NCBI RefSeq assembly: GCF_000027145.1
Contig: NC_013891.1
Coordinates: 2,046,001 to 2,110,000, forward strand
Length of the DNA: 64,000 nucleotides
Reading direction: 5' to 3'
Origin: Listeria seeligeri serovar 1/2b str. SLCC3954
GTDB lineage: Bacteria > Bacillota > Bacilli > Lactobacillales > Listeriaceae
Positions 18,723-29,433 of the stretch are shown here, piece by piece. The stretch's first letter is position 1. Every line of letters begins with the position of its first letter. Below the pieces are notes generated by a model that ran no database searches, was not told where the DNA came from, and was given only the letters and a program-made list of their open reading frames with translations. A program made the translations under genes and the position numbers.

Positions 18723-20180
18723 ATGGCGAAGGAACGAATTATCATTATCGGGAGCGGCATTGCAGGGTGTATCGCCGCGCTTCGTTTAATGCAGGAATAT
18801 GATGTGACAATAATCACAAAAGGAAGTAAAGAAGAAAGCAACTCGATGCTTGCTCAAGGAGGCGTCGCAGCTGCAATGACACAAAATGATTCACCAAAAA
18901 AACATTTTAGCGATACGTTCCGAGCTGGATGTTATCATAATAAACCACTTGCTGTCAGAGAGCTTACAACATCAGGACCTATAGTCATTCAAAAACTTAT
19001 CGCAGCAGGAATGAGTTTTGACCAAGAAAATGGCGAACTTGCTTTAGGACTTGAAGGTGCTCATCAAATGCCACGTATCTTGCATGCTGGTGGGGATCAA
19101 ACGGGAAAGTTCCTGACTACTTTTTTGCAAAATCAACTGACTAAAATCAATTGGCACGAACATCTAATGGCAACCGAGATAATTAAAGATCACGACCAAG
19201 CTATTGGAGTTTGCGCTTTAGATACGAAAAATCAGCTACATACCTTTTACGGAGAACACATTATTTTGGCGACGGGTGGGCTGGGGCAACTTTTTCCGGT
19301 GACAACGAATGCTAGAACGATATCAGGGGATGGTTTAGCGCTCGCTTATATTGCTGGGGCAAAACTTGCGGATATGGAATTTATTCAATTTCATCCTACT
19401 TTGCTTTATTTGAACGGCCATTGCTATGGACTTATTTCTGAAGCAGTTCGCGGCGAAGGGGCAAAACTAATTCGAAAAGACGGAACAGCAGTGATGGAAG
19501 GCGTGCATCCGTCGCTTGATCTTGCGCCACGTGATGTCGTTTCCGCGACGCTCTCCCAAGAAATCGAACATGGAGAATCTGTTTTTTTAGAAATATCTAC
19601 CGTGAAACATTTCGAGAAACGCTTCCCAGCGATTACAGCTAGCTTAGATAAACACCAAGTCCCTTTTCGCGAAACGAAGCGAATTCCCGTTCATCCGGGC
19701 GCACATTTTTTGATGGGAGGCGTTCGCACTGACCTTAATGGAAAAACAAGCATCTCAGGATTGTACGCGATTGGTGAAGTCGCACACACAGGCGTACACG
19801 GGGCTAATCGGTTAGCAAGCAATTCATTATTAGAAACACTCGTCTTTGGTGAAAAAGTAGCGGACTACATCGAATCACATCCAGTAAAACAACGAAACCA
19901 ACCAGTATCCGTTTCAAAACCCAAACTTCTCCAAAGCCCCCATCTACCTGAAAAACAAAAGCTCCAAGAAAAAATTGGCGAAGCTCTTGGAATTACACGA
20001 ACTGAGGAAAAGCTCACAGAATTTCTCAGCTGGTTAGAAAGCTTTGACACGGCAAACAACAGCTTTGAAGAAGCCGAAATAAGCCATATGTTAATCGTTG
20101 CAAAAATCATCGCCACAAGCGCCAAAAAACGCACAGAAAGCCTCGGTGCACATCGAATTTTAAAAGGAGTAATCAAATGA
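18723..20180 (+). CDS. nadB: L-aspartate oxidase
   Basis: 485 residues from the ATG at 18723, preferred over an ATG at 18705 that overlaps the GAGGTGGAG ribosome-binding site. The N-terminal FAD-binding motif GSGIAGC is at about residues 10-16, and the succinate dehydrogenase/fumarate reductase-like segments [15 protein letters not shown] and HFLMGGV, the last carrying substrate-binding residues, follow. It oxidises L-aspartate to iminoaspartate, which NadA condenses with dihydroxyacetone phosphate. Its stop overlaps the nadC start (ATGA). Confidence 0.96.
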   Translation: MAKERIIIIGSGIAGCIAALRLMQEYDVTIITKGSKEESNSMLAQGGVAAAMTQNDSPKKHFSDTFRAGCYHNKPLAVRELTTSGPIVIQKLIAAGMSFDQENGELALGLEGAHQMPRILHAGGDQTGKFLTTFLQNQLTKINWHEHLMATEIIKDHDQAIGVCALDTKNQLHTFYGEHIILATGGLGQLFPVTTNARTISGDGLALAYIAGAKLADMEFIQFHPTLLYLNGHCYGLISEAVRGEGAKLIRKDGTAVMEGVHPSLDLAPRDVVSATLSQEIEHGESVFLEISTVKHFEKRFPAITASLDKHQVPFRETKRIPVHPGAHFLMGGVRTDLNGKTSISGLYAIGEVAHTGVHGANRLASNSLLETLVFGEKVADYIESHPVKQRNQPVSVSKPKLLQSPHLPEKQKLQEKIGEALGITRTEEKLTEFLSWLESFDTANNSFEEAEISHMLIVAKIIATSAKKRTESLGAHRILKGVIK

Positions 20181-21022
20181 ATCCATTACTTATAAATCAA
20201 GCAATTCAAGCTTTTTTAGTAGAAGATATTGGTCAACATGATTTAACAGCAGACAGCATTTTTGGAAATGATATTTTAGGTGAAGGAGTTTTTCTAGCTA
20301 AAGAAACCGGTGTCGTGTGCGGCGTTGAAATTCCCGGAAAAACATATCAATTCCTTGGAGGTGAAATTGATTATAAGCCATACAAAAAAGATGGTGACCT
20401 CGTTCAAGCTGGTGATATTATTGGCGTAGTAACCGCACCTGTCCGTACCTTACTCTCTGCTGAACGCGTCATTTTAAATTTAATGCAAAGAATGAGTGGT
20501 ATTGCGACACAGACTAACTTTGCCATAAAACAACTGGATGACCCGACAATACGAATTTGTGATACGAGGAAAACAGCTCCTGGTCTCCGCGCCTTCGATA
20601 AGCATGCTGTACAGACTGGTGGTGGCTTTAATCATCGAAACGGTCTATATGATGGCGTCATGTTAAAAGATAACCACATCGCCTTCTCCGGCGGTATTAC
20701 AGCGGCTATATCTAGCGTGCGCGCAAAACTTGGCCATATGGTAAAAATTGAAGTTGAAACAGAGACAGCCCAACAAGTAACCGAAGCAGTCCAAGCAGGT
20801 GCCGACATCATCATGTTTGACAACCGAACTCCCGAAGAAATCAACCAACTTGTAAAACTTGTCCCTGATCATATCACAACCGAAGCATCTGGTAACATTA
20901 CACTAGAAAATATTGCTCGCTTCAAAGGTTGTGGCGTGAACTACATATCTTTAGGCGCCCTGACTCATTCCGTAAACGCTCTTGATATTAGCTTCAATAG
21001 CAAAGGAGGAATCAAAAGTTGA
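20177..21022 (+). CDS. nadC: Nicotinate-nucleotide pyrophosphorylase (quinolinate phosphoribosyltransferase)
   Basis: 281 residues, the standard size. Visible hallmarks are [11 protein letters not shown] at the N-terminus, [15 protein letters not shown], the phosphate-binding KDNHIAF and the C-terminal EASGNI. It converts quinolinate and PRPP to nicotinate mononucleotide, CO2 and pyrophosphate. It overlaps nadB at its 5' end and nadA at its 3' end by four bases each, so the three are one translationally coupled operon. Confidence 0.97.
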   Translation: MNPLLINQAIQAFLVEDIGQHDLTADSIFGNDILGEGVFLAKETGVVCGVEIPGKTYQFLGGEIDYKPYKKDGDLVQAGDIIGVVTAPVRTLLSAERVILNLMQRMSGIATQTNFAIKQLDDPTIRICDTRKTAPGLRAFDKHAVQTGGGFNHRNGLYDGVMLKDNHIAFSGGITAAISSVRAKLGHMVKIEVETETAQQVTEAVQAGADIIMFDNRTPEEINQLVKLVPDHITTEASGNITLENIARFKGCGVNYISLGALTHSVNALDISFNSKGGIKS

Positions 21023-22119
21023 ACTTACTAGAGACTATCGAAAATGATACAATGCCCACGCGATACAAATTAATGTCAAAAGACGAAATGACTAAGCGCG
21101 TTTTTGAAATAAAACAACAACTTGGAAAAGATCTTTTTATTCCATGCCATCATTATCAAAAAGATGAAGTCGTCCCATTTGCTGATGCAATAGGTGATTC
21201 TCTACAATTAGCGCAAATCGCTGCTAGTAATAAAAAAGCCACGCACATCGTTTTTTGTGGCGTTCATTTCATGGCGGAAACAGCTGATATGCTTACTACC
21301 AATGAACAAATTGTTACTTTACCTGATATGCGCGCGGGCTGTTCGATGGCTGATATGGCTGATATTCACCAATTAACAAACGCATGGCCAAAACTTCAAG
21401 AGCTTTTTGGCGATACCATTCTTCCTGTAACATATATTAATTCCACTGCGGCTATTAAATCATTTGTTGGCGAATATGGTGGGACAACCGTCACTTCCAG
21501 CAATGCCACCAAAATTGTCTCCTGGGCATTAGAGCAAAAAGAACGGATTTTCTTTCTTCCAGATCAACACCTTGGTCGCAATACGGCTTTTGAACTCGGT
21601 ATTCCACTTGAAGCAATGGCGATTTGGGACCCAATAAAAAACCGCTTAGAGTACGATGGTGATTTGGCCGATTGTAAAGTAATTCTTTGGAAAGGTTATT
21701 GTTCTGTTCATCAACATTTCACCGTTAAAAATATCGAAAACATCCGCAAAAATTCGCCCAATATGCGTATCATCGTTCATCCTGAATGTACTCATGAAGT
21801 CGTTTCTTTAGCAGATGACTCCGGGTCCACGAAAAAAATCGTGACGGAAATAAGTAACGCTGCTCCCGGCACGGAATGGGCAATTGGTACAGAAGCAAAC
21901 CTTGTTGGACGAATTATTCAAGAAAACCCCGATAAAAAAATTGTTTCCTTGAATCCATTTATGTGCCCTTGTATGACCATGAATCGAATTGATTTACCTC
22001 ACTTACTTTGGACACTTGAAGCCATTCAAAACGGCGAACAAAGAAACCAAATTAAAGTCGACGAGCAAACAACCGAATTTGCCTTAAAAGCACTAGAAAG
22101 AATGCTCCAACTTAGTTAA
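21019..22119 (+). CDS. nadA: Quinolinate synthase
   Basis: 366 residues, starting at TTG 21019 behind an AGGAGGA site; the start codon overlaps the nadC stop (TTGA). NadA condenses iminoaspartate with dihydroxyacetone phosphate to quinolinate and needs a [4Fe-4S] cluster. The likely cluster ligands are C108 in AGCSMAD, C257 in HPECTHEV and one of C316/C318 in CPCMTMN, matching the Bacillus-type NadA spacing. The desulfurase encoded divergently would supply the sulfur. Confidence 0.96.
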   Translation: MNLLETIENDTMPTRYKLMSKDEMTKRVFEIKQQLGKDLFIPCHHYQKDEVVPFADAIGDSLQLAQIAASNKKATHIVFCGVHFMAETADMLTTNEQIVTLPDMRAGCSMADMADIHQLTNAWPKLQELFGDTILPVTYINSTAAIKSFVGEYGGTTVTSSNATKIVSWALEQKERIFFLPDQHLGRNTAFELGIPLEAMAIWDPIKNRLEYDGDLADCKVILWKGYCSVHQHFTVKNIENIRKNSPNMRIIVHPECTHEVVSLADDSGSTKKIVTEISNAAPGTEWAIGTEANLVGRIIQENPDKKIVSLNPFMCPCMTMNRIDLPHLLWTLEAIQNGEQRNQIKVDEQTTEFALKALERMLQLS

Positions 22120-22124
22120 AAAAT

Positions 22125-22156
22125 AAAAAAACGAAAGCCGATGCTTTCGTTTTTCA
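22125..22156. terminator. Shared terminator of nadBCA and ylmH
   Basis: Stem AAAAACGAAAGC with GCTTTCGTTTTT and a 4-base loop; T-runs on both strands. The ylmH stop lies within its right arm. Confidence 0.85.
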
Positions 22157-22933
22157 CTTTAAATAGCCAATTTCAATTCTAATTTTATCTTTTTTCGTTC
22201 GTCCACCGGTTTGGATAATCTTCACACGACCATAACCGCGCACCGAAAGTACATCCTCTTGCTCACATTCGAAGTCTGGATTTTCCACTGTTTTCCAGTT
22301 CACTTTAACCAGCCCTGCTACTACTAATTGTTTCGCTTTTTGCCTTGAAATATGGTGGGCATTACTAATGATTACATCCAGCCGCATGCTCGAAACTGTT
22401 AATCCTGATTCTTCCCAAACTGTAGGCGTAAAGGTAGCTTCAGATAAGTCCGTTTCTTCTAACATCACATTGACCTTACCGATTTTTTCTAATTGCAGCG
22501 TCAAATAATCTCTCATCGTACTTTCAACTAGCAATTGCCATTCCGTTCCATTATTTAAAATATCACCAAAAATATCTCGTTTCATTCCTAGCGACATCAG
22601 TGTCCCAAGAATTTTCTGATGTGTTAACGTCGTGAATTTCACTGGATACCGAATGTGAAATAACGCAATCTCAAAATCAACTTCTGTTGGCGTATAGTAA
22701 TCTGGATAAATGAGCGCTCGTCTACGTTCTGCGTGAGCAACTCCGCCAAAAAACTGTACTTTAATTTGGTCATAACCACCAATAACGGTTTCAGTAATAT
22801 AGCGTTGTCTAGGATCCAAAAAATCGGTTAACTGTGGTGTATATTCATTTTCTACGCGCATAGTAATTCCTAAAATCTTATCAATAAAAGCGTACTCTTC
22901 CTCACGAAAATGCTGGTAAATTCCGTCCATCAT
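22154..22933 (-). CDS. ylmH: YlmH S4-domain RNA-binding protein
   Basis: 259 residues. The N-terminal two thirds contain the conserved DPRQRYITETVIGGYDQI segment of the YlmH family, and the C-terminus is an S4 RNA-binding domain beginning near RLDVIISNAHHISRQKAKQLV. YlmH-family proteins are associated with ribosomes and have been linked to ribosome-associated quality control in Bacillus. Two adjacent ATG codons could start it. It usually follows ylmG in the division cluster, but here a terminator and its own extended -10 promoter separate it. Confidence 0.93.
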   Translation of the reverse strand: MMDGIYQHFREEEYAFIDKILGITMRVENEYTPQLTDFLDPRQRYITETVIGGYDQIKVQFFGGVAHAERRRALIYPDYYTPTEVDFEIALFHIRYPVKFTTLTHQKILGTLMSLGMKRDIFGDILNNGTEWQLLVESTMRDYLTLQLEKIGKVNVMLEETDLSEATFTPTVWEESGLTVSSMRLDVIISNAHHISRQKAKQLVVAGLVKVNWKTVENPDFECEQEDVLSVRGYGRVKIIQTGGRTKKDKIRIEIGYLK

Positions 22934-22971
22934 AACTTCTCCCTTTCAATCCGTTCCAAGTCTTTAGCCCT

Positions 22972-22980
22972 ATTATACCA
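22972..22980 (-). promoter_or_regulatory. Extended -10 promoter for ylmH
   Basis: TGG followed by a perfect TATAAT (22972-22977 on the minus strand), 39 bases upstream of ylmH. No convincing -35 is present. It lies between the terminator after ylmG and the ylmH start, so ylmH can be transcribed alone. Confidence 0.6.
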
Positions 22981-23020
22981 TGAAACAGCCTGCTACTAAG
23001 CTCACCTTGCTTATTTATTC

Positions 23021-23057
23021 AAAAAAAGCCACCCATTTGACAACGGGTGTGCTTTTT
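23021..23057 (-). terminator. Terminator after ylmG
   Basis: AAAAAGCCACCC pairs with GGGTGTGCTTTTT (one bulged base, 9-base loop) and is followed by a T-run on the minus strand. It overlaps the ylmG stop codon and closes the division operon. Confidence 0.75.
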
Positions 23058-23346
23058 AAAATAACATTGGAATAACATAGACTTGAATTAAATTTGTCAA
23101 AACTCTCATCGCGTATTGGAAAATGATATAAGCCACTAGCGACGAAATATCAAACATACCAATCGGCGGTATAATTCTTCTAAATGGTTCTAAAATCGGT
23201 TCAAAAATACGTGCTAAAAATTGGCCTATTTTTGATTCTCTTGCACCAGGAAACCAACTCATTAAGAAATAAACAAACATTAGTGTTGGTAGCCATCTAA
23301 TAATAAATAAAATGAATTCCACCACTTGAAATAAAATACTTTGCAA
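23056..23346 (-). CDS. ylmG: YlmG (YggT-family) membrane protein
   Basis: 96 residues with two hydrophobic segments flanking a conserved EPILEPFRRIIPP motif of the YggT family. The start is TTG at 23346 behind GAGGTGTG. YggT/YlmG proteins sit in the division cluster of many Gram-positives and plastids, with poorly defined roles in membrane or nucleoid organisation. It follows sepF by 22 bases. Confidence 0.92.
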   Translation of the reverse strand: MQSILFQVVEFILFIIRWLPTLMFVYFLMSWFPGARESKIGQFLARIFEPILEPFRRIIPPIGMFDISSLVAYIIFQYAMRVLTNLIQVYVIPMLF

Positions 23347-23368
23347 TCTAGTTCACACCTCTAATTCA

Positions 23369-23827
23369 TCACATAAAGTTTTGTTCATCAAGCATTTCGG
23401 AAATAGAACCATTTACTTCTACATTATCTGGTGTACATAAGAAAATGTTATTTCCCACACGTTGGATATCTCCACCGAGTGCATATACTGTACCACTTAA
23501 GAAGTCTACAATACGTGTCGCTTGGTCATGACTAATGCGTTGTAAGTTTACAACTACTGTTTTATATTCTTTTAAGTAATCTGCAAGTTCTTGGGCTTCT
23601 GCATATACACGCGGTTCTGCGAGTACCATACGACTGGAATACTGAGCTCCTTGCATACTAACCACCTTCGCATCTTCTTCTTCAACAGCATAAAAACGAT
23701 TTTTATTTGGTTTTTCTTTTTTCGTTTTCTTTTGCATCGGTTCTGGTTCCCTCGCTACTTCCTCTTCATAATATTCCTCTTCTTCATCTAAGAAAAAGAA
23801 TGACTTAAATTTATTCGATAGTCCCAT
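23369..23827 (-). CDS. sepF: SepF, FtsZ-interacting division protein
   Basis: 152 residues. An N-terminal membrane-targeting helix [12 protein letters not shown], an acidic and lysine-rich linker, then the conserved SepF domain ([21 protein letters not shown]) that polymerises and binds the FtsZ tail. SepF helps tether and align FtsZ filaments at the septum. It lies three bases downstream of ylmE in the cluster. Confidence 0.95.
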   Translation of the reverse strand: MGLSNKFKSFFFLDEEEEYYEEEVAREPEPMQKKTKKEKPNKNRFYAVEEEDAKVVSMQGAQYSSRMVLAEPRVYAEAQELADYLKEYKTVVVNLQRISHDQATRIVDFLSGTVYALGGDIQRVGNNIFLCTPDNVEVNGSISEMLDEQNFM

Positions 23828-23830
23828 TTG

Positions 23831-24520
23831 TTACACCTCCATATTTTCGTCACTCACCAAAGCTCTTCCTACTCGTATAAATGTAGCACCTTCTGTAATC
23901 GCAATTCCGAAGTCGTTCGTCATCCCCATAGATAACTCTGTACATGGAATGTTTTTTAACTGAAGCGCATGAATTTCTTGCTGCAATTGCTTTAACTCAT
24001 GAAATACGTGATGCAGCTCTATGTCGCTATTTGTAATAGGTGCCATTGTCATTAAACCAACAATCTCAATATACTTGAAATCTGCTTCTTGTAAAAAAGA
24101 CAATGCCTCTTCTTTTGAAAAGCCATGCTTAGTTTCTTCGCCAGAAATATTTACTTGTAAGAAACATTTAACTAGCTTTGTCGCCCGCTTTTCAATTTCT
24201 TTTGCCAGAGAAGCTCGGTCAAGCGAATGCAAATAGTCGATTTTTGGTAAGACATCTTTTACTTTACGCGTTTGTAAAGAACCGATGTAATGCCAGCAAA
24301 TGTCGTCTTTATTTGCAAGTTGTGTTGTTTTTTCCAGAAACACGTCCGCCCGATTTTCGCCAAAATGACGAATTCCCAAATCATAAAGCTCAGTCATCTC
24401 GGTTGCATCAATCGTTTTTGTAACGGCAACTAGTGTTACGTCCGTTTTATCACGATTGCTTTCCGTACAAGCAAGCTCGATTTGTTTGGTTACTTTTTCT
24501 AAATTAGCTTGTTTTGTCAT
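23831..24520 (-). CDS. ylmE: YggS/YlmE-family PLP homeostasis protein
   Basis: 229 residues from the ATG at 24520, which follows AGGTGAT and gives the typical N-terminus MTKQANLEKV; a longer reading from 24595 has no support. The PLP-binding lysine is in VTLVAVTKT, and HFGENR and SMGMTNDF motifs are intact. The family binds pyridoxal phosphate and affects its homeostasis without a known catalytic reaction. It is conserved at this place between ftsZ and sepF. Confidence 0.93.
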   Translation of the reverse strand: MTKQANLEKVTKQIELACTESNRDKTDVTLVAVTKTIDATEMTELYDLGIRHFGENRADVFLEKTTQLANKDDICWHYIGSLQTRKVKDVLPKIDYLHSLDRASLAKEIEKRATKLVKCFLQVNISGEETKHGFSKEEALSFLQEADFKYIEIVGLMTMAPITNSDIELHHVFHELKQLQQEIHALQLKNIPCTELSMGMTNDFGIAITEGATFIRVGRALVSDENMEV

Positions 24521-24638
24521 TTGTTTAATCACCTTATATAATTCCCGAAGTGCTTTTTTTGAAACGCTTCTTGTTATAATCAGATACCCGGTCACTTAAG
24601 TACTGACAAAAGCGGCCGGGTGAAATGTTTTATAAGAA

Positions 24639-25817
24639 TTATCCGCGACGGTTACGATTACGGATAAACGCTGGTACATCAACATCAGAACTATTTTGTT
24701 GTGGTTCAGCTTGTTGTTCATGACCTGGATTATTTGCTTGTTGCGGTGCAGATTGCGCGAAATCATTTTGCGGCTCATCTTGCACAGCATAGCTTGGACG
24801 ATTTACTTGAATAGATTGGTTATTTGGACGACGATTTGCTTGCGATTGTTGTTGCGCTTGTTTTGCTTCATCAAATCCAGTCGCAATAACTGTTACGATT
24901 AGCTCGTCTTTAAGTTCATCGTTAATAACAGAACCGAAAATCATGTTTACATCTTCATCAGACGCACTAGATACGATTTCTGCTGCTTCTTGTACTTCAT
25001 AAAGGCTAAGGTTAGATCCACCTGTAATATTCATTAGCACACCTTTAGCTCCATCAACAGAAGTCTCAAGAAGTGGAGATGAAATAGCTTTTTTCGCTGC
25101 TTCAGCGGCACGGTTTTCACCAGTCGCAATCCCGATTCCCATAAGTGCAGAACCACGATTAGTCATGATAGTTTTTACATCGGCAAAGTCTAAGTTAATT
25201 AAACCAGGAACAGCAATTAAGTCAGAAATCCCTTGTACACCTTGACGTAAAACATTGTCTGCTTCACGGAAAGCTTCAAGCATTGGCGTATTTTTATCCA
25301 CAATTTGAAGCAAGCGATCATTAGGAATAACAATTAATGTGTCTACTGCTTCTTTCATTGCTTCTGTTCCAGTTACAGCTTGTTTTGTACGTTTTGGGCC
25401 TTCAAAGCCGAATGGACGAGTTACAACACCTACTGTTAAAGCGCCCATTTCTTTAGCGATTTGAGCGATAACAGGAGCAGCACCAGTCCCAGTTCCGCCA
25501 CCCATTCCAGCAGTTACGAATACCATATCTGAACCTTTTAAAGCTTCTTCAATTTGTTCGCGACTTTCTTCTGCTGCTTTTTTACCAATTTCAGGTACAG
25601 CACCCGCGCCTAAACCACGCGTTAATTTTGTACCGATTTGTAGTTTTGTTTCTGCTTTTGCTAAATTAAGCGCTTGAGCATCTGTATTAACAGAAATGAA
25701 CTCTACGCCTTGAACGCCATGTTCAATCATACGGTTTACAGCATTGTTTCCGCCGCCGCCAACACCGATTACTTTTATTGTTGCCAAACTTTCTGAACTA
25801 GTGTCAAATTCTAACAT
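24639..25817 (-). CDS. ftsZ: Cell division protein FtsZ
   Basis: 392 residues. The tubulin signature GGGTGTG is at about residues 106-112, the synergy loop and GTP-hydrolysis segment NLDFADV follow, and after a Gln/Asn-rich linker the C-terminal peptide [12 protein letters not shown] binds FtsA and SepF. FtsZ polymerises into the ring that organises septum synthesis. It is 67 bases downstream of ftsA with a GGAGG site. Confidence 0.99.
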   Translation of the reverse strand: MLEFDTSSESLATIKVIGVGGGGNNAVNRMIEHGVQGVEFISVNTDAQALNLAKAETKLQIGTKLTRGLGAGAVPEIGKKAAEESREQIEEALKGSDMVFVTAGMGGGTGTGAAPVIAQIAKEMGALTVGVVTRPFGFEGPKRTKQAVTGTEAMKEAVDTLIVIPNDRLLQIVDKNTPMLEAFREADNVLRQGVQGISDLIAVPGLINLDFADVKTIMTNRGSALMGIGIATGENRAAEAAKKAISSPLLETSVDGAKGVLMNITGGSNLSLYEVQEAAEIVSSASDEDVNMIFGSVINDELKDELIVTVIATGFDEAKQAQQQSQANRRPNNQSIQVNRPSYAVQDEPQNDFAQSAPQQANNPGHEQQAEPQQNSSDVDVPAFIRNRNRRG

Positions 25818-25884
25818 ATTATTGCCTCCTATTTGCCGATTTGTGCGATACGATTTGTCTTGCTGACTTACCAGCTATTCACTT

Positions 25885-27156
25885 TTATTCAAAAAATGCG
25901 CCGAAAAAATTCTTCATTTTTGTTGATACTTTTTCGTCATCTGATTTTTTTTGTTTAGGTTGTTTTTGTCTTGGAGCTTCATTATGTTCTGGCTCGCTCG
26001 CTGTAGTGCTAACATCGCGACCTTCTAACTCAGCCATTTGATAAGCATATTTTATTAAGCCTACCGCTGTTGTAAAGGATGGTTCGCGAACACCAATATA
26101 ATCAGGAATTGCGAGTCTAACATGGGCTGCTAGTGTTTTTCCAGCTAAATCAATTGCACCTGGAATCGCCATTGAACCACCTGTTAATACATACCCACCT
26201 GGAAGATGTGTTTTGCCAACTCGAGCTAGTTCTTCTAAAACTAATTGGAAAATTTCTTCCATCCGTGCTTCAATAATATCCGCCACTTCCACTTGTGTGA
26301 AATGTTGCTTTTGGTCACTACCAATTACATCAATCGCGAAAACTTCATCTGGAGAAGCATCATCATAAAATGCATAACCATGATCAAGTTTGACACGATC
26401 TGCATTTGCTGTAGATGTATTTAATCCAAGTGACAAGTCTTTCGTGATATTATCTCCGCCAACTGGAATTACACCAGTATAGGTTAATCTACCTTGTTCG
26501 AACACGCTAATAGTGGTTGTTCCTGCACCAATATTTACAAGTGCAGTTCCAAATTCTTTATCATCTTCTGATAAGGATATCGACGCTTCGGCTAGTGGTT
26601 GTAAGGCAATATCTGAAATTTCAAGACCAGCACGTTCCACACAACGTAACGTATTATGTAAAATTGTTTTTGAACCAGTAATTAATGTGCCTTCCATTTC
26701 TAAACGGACACCAATCATTCCACGTGGATCTGTAATGCCGTTTAAGCCATCCACCACAAATTGATCTGGAATGGTATTAATAATTTCTCTTTCGGGAGAT
26801 AATGGAACAACTTGAGCTGCATCCATCACGTTCCAGACATCTTCATCTGTAATTTCGCGATTTTCACTACTAACTGCAACAATTCCTCGGCAAGCTTCCA
26901 AATGAACTTGACTCGATACTACCCCAACGATTACTTGAGAAATTTCTACGCCAACCATTCTTTCTGCTTGATCAATTGCCTTTTTAATGGATTCTACAGT
27001 CTTGTCTATGTCGATAATAATCCCTTTTTTAATTCCTGATGATTCGACATTCCCAACACCGATAATATTGAGTCGATCGTCAGCCATTTCTGCGATGATT
27101 ACCTTAACAGAAGCTGTTCCAATGTCTAAACTTACATAAATTTCGCTATCACCCAT
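25885..27156 (-). CDS. ftsA: Cell division protein FtsA
   Basis: 423 residues, actin-like. The phosphate 1 motif SLDIGTASVKV, the 1C domain unique to FtsA, and the phosphate 2 segment NIGAGTTTISVFE are visible. The C-terminus ends in an amphipathic membrane-targeting helix (KMKNFFGAFFE) after a lysine-rich linker. FtsA anchors FtsZ to the membrane and recruits later division proteins. A strong AAAGGAGGTG site precedes it, and a 368-base gap with regulatory signals separates it from divIB. Confidence 0.98.
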   Translation of the reverse strand: MGDSEIYVSLDIGTASVKVIIAEMADDRLNIIGVGNVESSGIKKGIIIDIDKTVESIKKAIDQAERMVGVEISQVIVGVVSSQVHLEACRGIVAVSSENREITDEDVWNVMDAAQVVPLSPEREIINTIPDQFVVDGLNGITDPRGMIGVRLEMEGTLITGSKTILHNTLRCVERAGLEISDIALQPLAEASISLSEDDKEFGTALVNIGAGTTTISVFEQGRLTYTGVIPVGGDNITKDLSLGLNTSTANADRVKLDHGYAFYDDASPDEVFAIDVIGSDQKQHFTQVEVADIIEARMEEIFQLVLEELARVGKTHLPGGYVLTGGSMAIPGAIDLAGKTLAAHVRLAIPDYIGVREPSFTTAVGLIKYAYQMAELEGRDVSTTASEPEHNEAPRQKQPKQKKSDDEKVSTKMKNFFGAFFE

Positions 27157-27524
27157 TTATCGGCACCTCCTTTTATTCTAGTCATTTCATTTTTTATTTA
27201 TTTCATTTTTTATACCGAACAAAGCCGGTTTTTTAAGCTAGTTGGAAAAGCATTGTCACTTTTCTTTTTTTATGGCGTTAGTGTAGAATGATTGCCCACT
27301 CTGCCTAACATACAAAATCACTTATTTACAGTCTACACTAAGAAAGAAGGTAATAAAAGCACAAAGAACAATTTTTGGCAAATTCTTAAGATATTTTTTT
27401 TATTTCATTCGAAAAGCGAACAAGTGTTGGCAATTAAGGGTTGACGGTTATCATTTTGTCACATTCTTGCAACAACTGTTATTTACAAAAAGGTAAAACT
27501 TACAGAGAAGAAATTGAACAAAAA
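27157..27524 (-). promoter_or_regulatory. divIB-ftsA intergenic region with a promoter and inverted repeat
   Basis: This 368-base gap has no credible gene. Read on the minus strand, it holds a candidate promoter with TAGACT, a 17-base spacer and TATGTT (about 27313-27341). A perfect 10-base inverted repeat TTAGTGTAGA (27278-27287 against 27332-27341) brackets it, with 44 bases between the arms; the distal arm overlaps the -35. A separate ftsAZ promoter here is known in other Bacilli. The role of the repeat is unknown. Confidence 0.5.
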
Positions 27525-28319
27525 TTAATTTTCCTTTTTCTCCTCTGCAGCTTTTTTCTCTGCATTTTGTTGATAATAACTTTGGAAGTAAGAACCTACT
27601 TCAATGTCAATAACGCCTTTTTGCCCTTTGGATAATTGGGCGACAATGGATGGATAATGTTGCATTTTTTCAGCGAAAGTACTAATGGTTGCTGAAACTT
27701 TATTTCCATCGTTCATATATAATTCGATATGATTATTATCGCTCTTTGTCGGACTATAAATCACTTCGGAAATCGAGCTAACAACATCATTTGGTAGCTG
27801 ATTAATTTGATCCACCATATTTTTGAGTATTTTACCGTTTTTAAAGTTTTGGAATAAAAGGTCGTTCCCGATTGGAAATTGTCTAGGTTGATCAGTTAGT
27901 AAGACGCCACTCTCAAGGACATCATAGTACTTACCATCATTTTCCTGATAACCAATTGTTTTAAATTCGGTAATATTAATTTGGACATTGTTCAATCCTT
28001 CTTTGGAAACAGTAGCTTTTTTGATTAAAGTGTTTTTCTCGAGAGTGTCTTCGGTTTTGCTATTGCTAATTCCAAGTACAAACTCTCCGATGCTAAGCCC
28101 GCTTTCTTTACGCACTTCATTTTCAGTTAATTGCTTGTTGCCGCTCACGCTAATTTCATCCAGCTTACTGAGCGGCGACAGGAAATACAATGTGATTAAT
28201 ATTAAAATCGCAAAAATTCCGATTAAAATGGCTAGGTGTCTTATTAGTTTTTTCTTCCGGTATTTTTTTAATTCAGGAATACGGTTTTCAATAGATACAA
28301 CTCTTCTATTTTCAGCCAT
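27525..28319 (-). CDS. divIB: Cell division protein DivIB (FtsQ)
   Basis: 264 residues: a short basic cytoplasmic tail, one membrane segment at about residues 27-47, a POTRA domain (SPLSKLDEISVSGNKQLTENEV) and a beta domain followed by a charged C-terminal tail. DivIB forms a complex with FtsL and DivIC that regulates septal peptidoglycan synthesis. It lies 22 bases downstream of murG. Confidence 0.93.
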   Translation of the reverse strand: MAENRRVVSIENRIPELKKYRKKKLIRHLAILIGIFAILILITLYFLSPLSKLDEISVSGNKQLTENEVRKESGLSIGEFVLGISNSKTEDTLEKNTLIKKATVSKEGLNNVQINITEFKTIGYQENDGKYYDVLESGVLLTDQPRQFPIGNDLLFQNFKNGKILKNMVDQINQLPNDVVSSISEVIYSPTKSDNNHIELYMNDGNKVSATISTFAEKMQHYPSIVAQLSKGQKGVIDIEVGSYFQSYYQQNAEKKAAEEKKEN

Positions 28320-28341
28320 TTTATTCGCTCCTTTCTACGAT

Positions 28342-29433
28342 TTATTTCATTATGCTTAGGGCTACTTCGACTAGCTTACTTGCTGCATCAGGACGACCCA
28401 TTTGTTTGGCACTTTGTTTCATTCCAGTGAGTTTTTCTTCATCACCCAAAATGGAATCAATCGCCGCCATTAAGTCAGTTTCTTTTAATTCAGCTTCCGT
28501 AATAACGATTGCCGCATTGTTTTTTTCTAGCGCACGAGCATTGTACTCTTGATGGTTCGCTGTCACATATGGGCTTGGAATTAAAATGCTTGGTACACCT
28601 AATGCCGTAAGTTCCGCAAGTGTAGTTGCCCCAGCTCGAGAAACAACAAGCGTGACCGCATTTAAAATTTTAGGCATATCGTATATAAATGGTTGGACAC
28701 TAATATGATTTCCTAGATTTAAATCTGCCAAAGTGTCTTTGATTTTAGCGTAGTGAACATCGCCTGTCACATAAAGCAATTGAAATTCGCGCTTATTCCA
28801 TTCTGGTAAGATTGCTTCCACAGCTTCATTGACACCACGCGCCCCGCGACTTCCTCCAAAAACAAGTACAGTCGGTTTTCTCGATACAAGGCCGTAAGCT
28901 TCTAACGCTTGATTTGAATCCACACCAACTACTTCGGAAGCACGTGGGTTTCCAGTAAAGACAATTTTTTCTGATGCAAAAGAGTCACTCACTTCTTCAA
29001 AGCAAATCGCTACTTTGTCGGCATAACGACTTAAAAATTTATTCGTTAAACCAGCTACACTGTTTTGTTCATGGATTAAAGTTGGGATTTTTAGTTTGGC
29101 AGCCGCATAAACCACTGGACCACAAACATATCCGCCCGTACCAATCACCACATCTGGCTTAAAGTCCCGAAGAATTTGTTTGCTTTTTTTCGCCCCACTC
29201 AAGAAACGCATCACTGTTTTAATATTTTCGAGCGATAACGAACGTTTAAAACCAGTAATTTCAATCGCTTCAAACGAAATCCCTTCTCGTTTAACGATAT
29301 CAGCTTCTAATCCTTTTTCCGTGCCAATATATAAGAACTCGGCTTCAGGATGTATTTTTTTTAATTCTCTGATGAATGCAAGAGCTGGATAAATATGTCC
29401 GCCCGTGCCGCCACCGCTTATTGCTACTTTCAT
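28342..29433 (-). CDS. murG: UDP-GlcNAc:lipid I GlcNAc transferase
   Basis: 363 residues, a GT-B glycosyltransferase. The N-terminal G loop [13 protein letters not shown] and the C-domain motifs [12 protein letters not shown] and [15 protein letters not shown] are clear. MurG transfers GlcNAc to lipid I on the cytoplasmic membrane face, completing lipid II. Its start overlaps the murD stop by four bases. Confidence 0.98.
   Translation of the reverse strand: MKVAISGGGTGGHIYPALAFIRELKKIHPEAEFLYIGTEKGLEADIVKREGISFEAIEITGFKRSLSLENIKTVMRFLSGAKKSKQILRDFKPDVVIGTGGYVCGPVVYAAAKLKIPTLIHEQNSVAGLTNKFLSRYADKVAICFEEVSDSFASEKIVFTGNPRASEVVGVDSNQALEAYGLVSRKPTVLVFGGSRGARGVNEAVEAILPEWNKREFQLLYVTGDVHYAKIKDTLADLNLGNHISVQPFIYDMPKILNAVTLVVSRAGATTLAELTALGVPSILIPSPYVTANHQEYNARALEKNNAAIVITEAELKETDLMAAIDSILGDEEKLTGMKQSAKQMGRPDAASKLVEVALSIMK

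Noticed and set aside
24521-24638. Inverted repeat after ftsZ as a terminator
   Set aside because: ACCCGG/CCGGGT pairing is short, with a long loop and no T-run on the minus strand.
27441-27635. Plus-strand frame across the divIB end
   Set aside because: Mostly antisense to divIB; no site and no homologue recalled.
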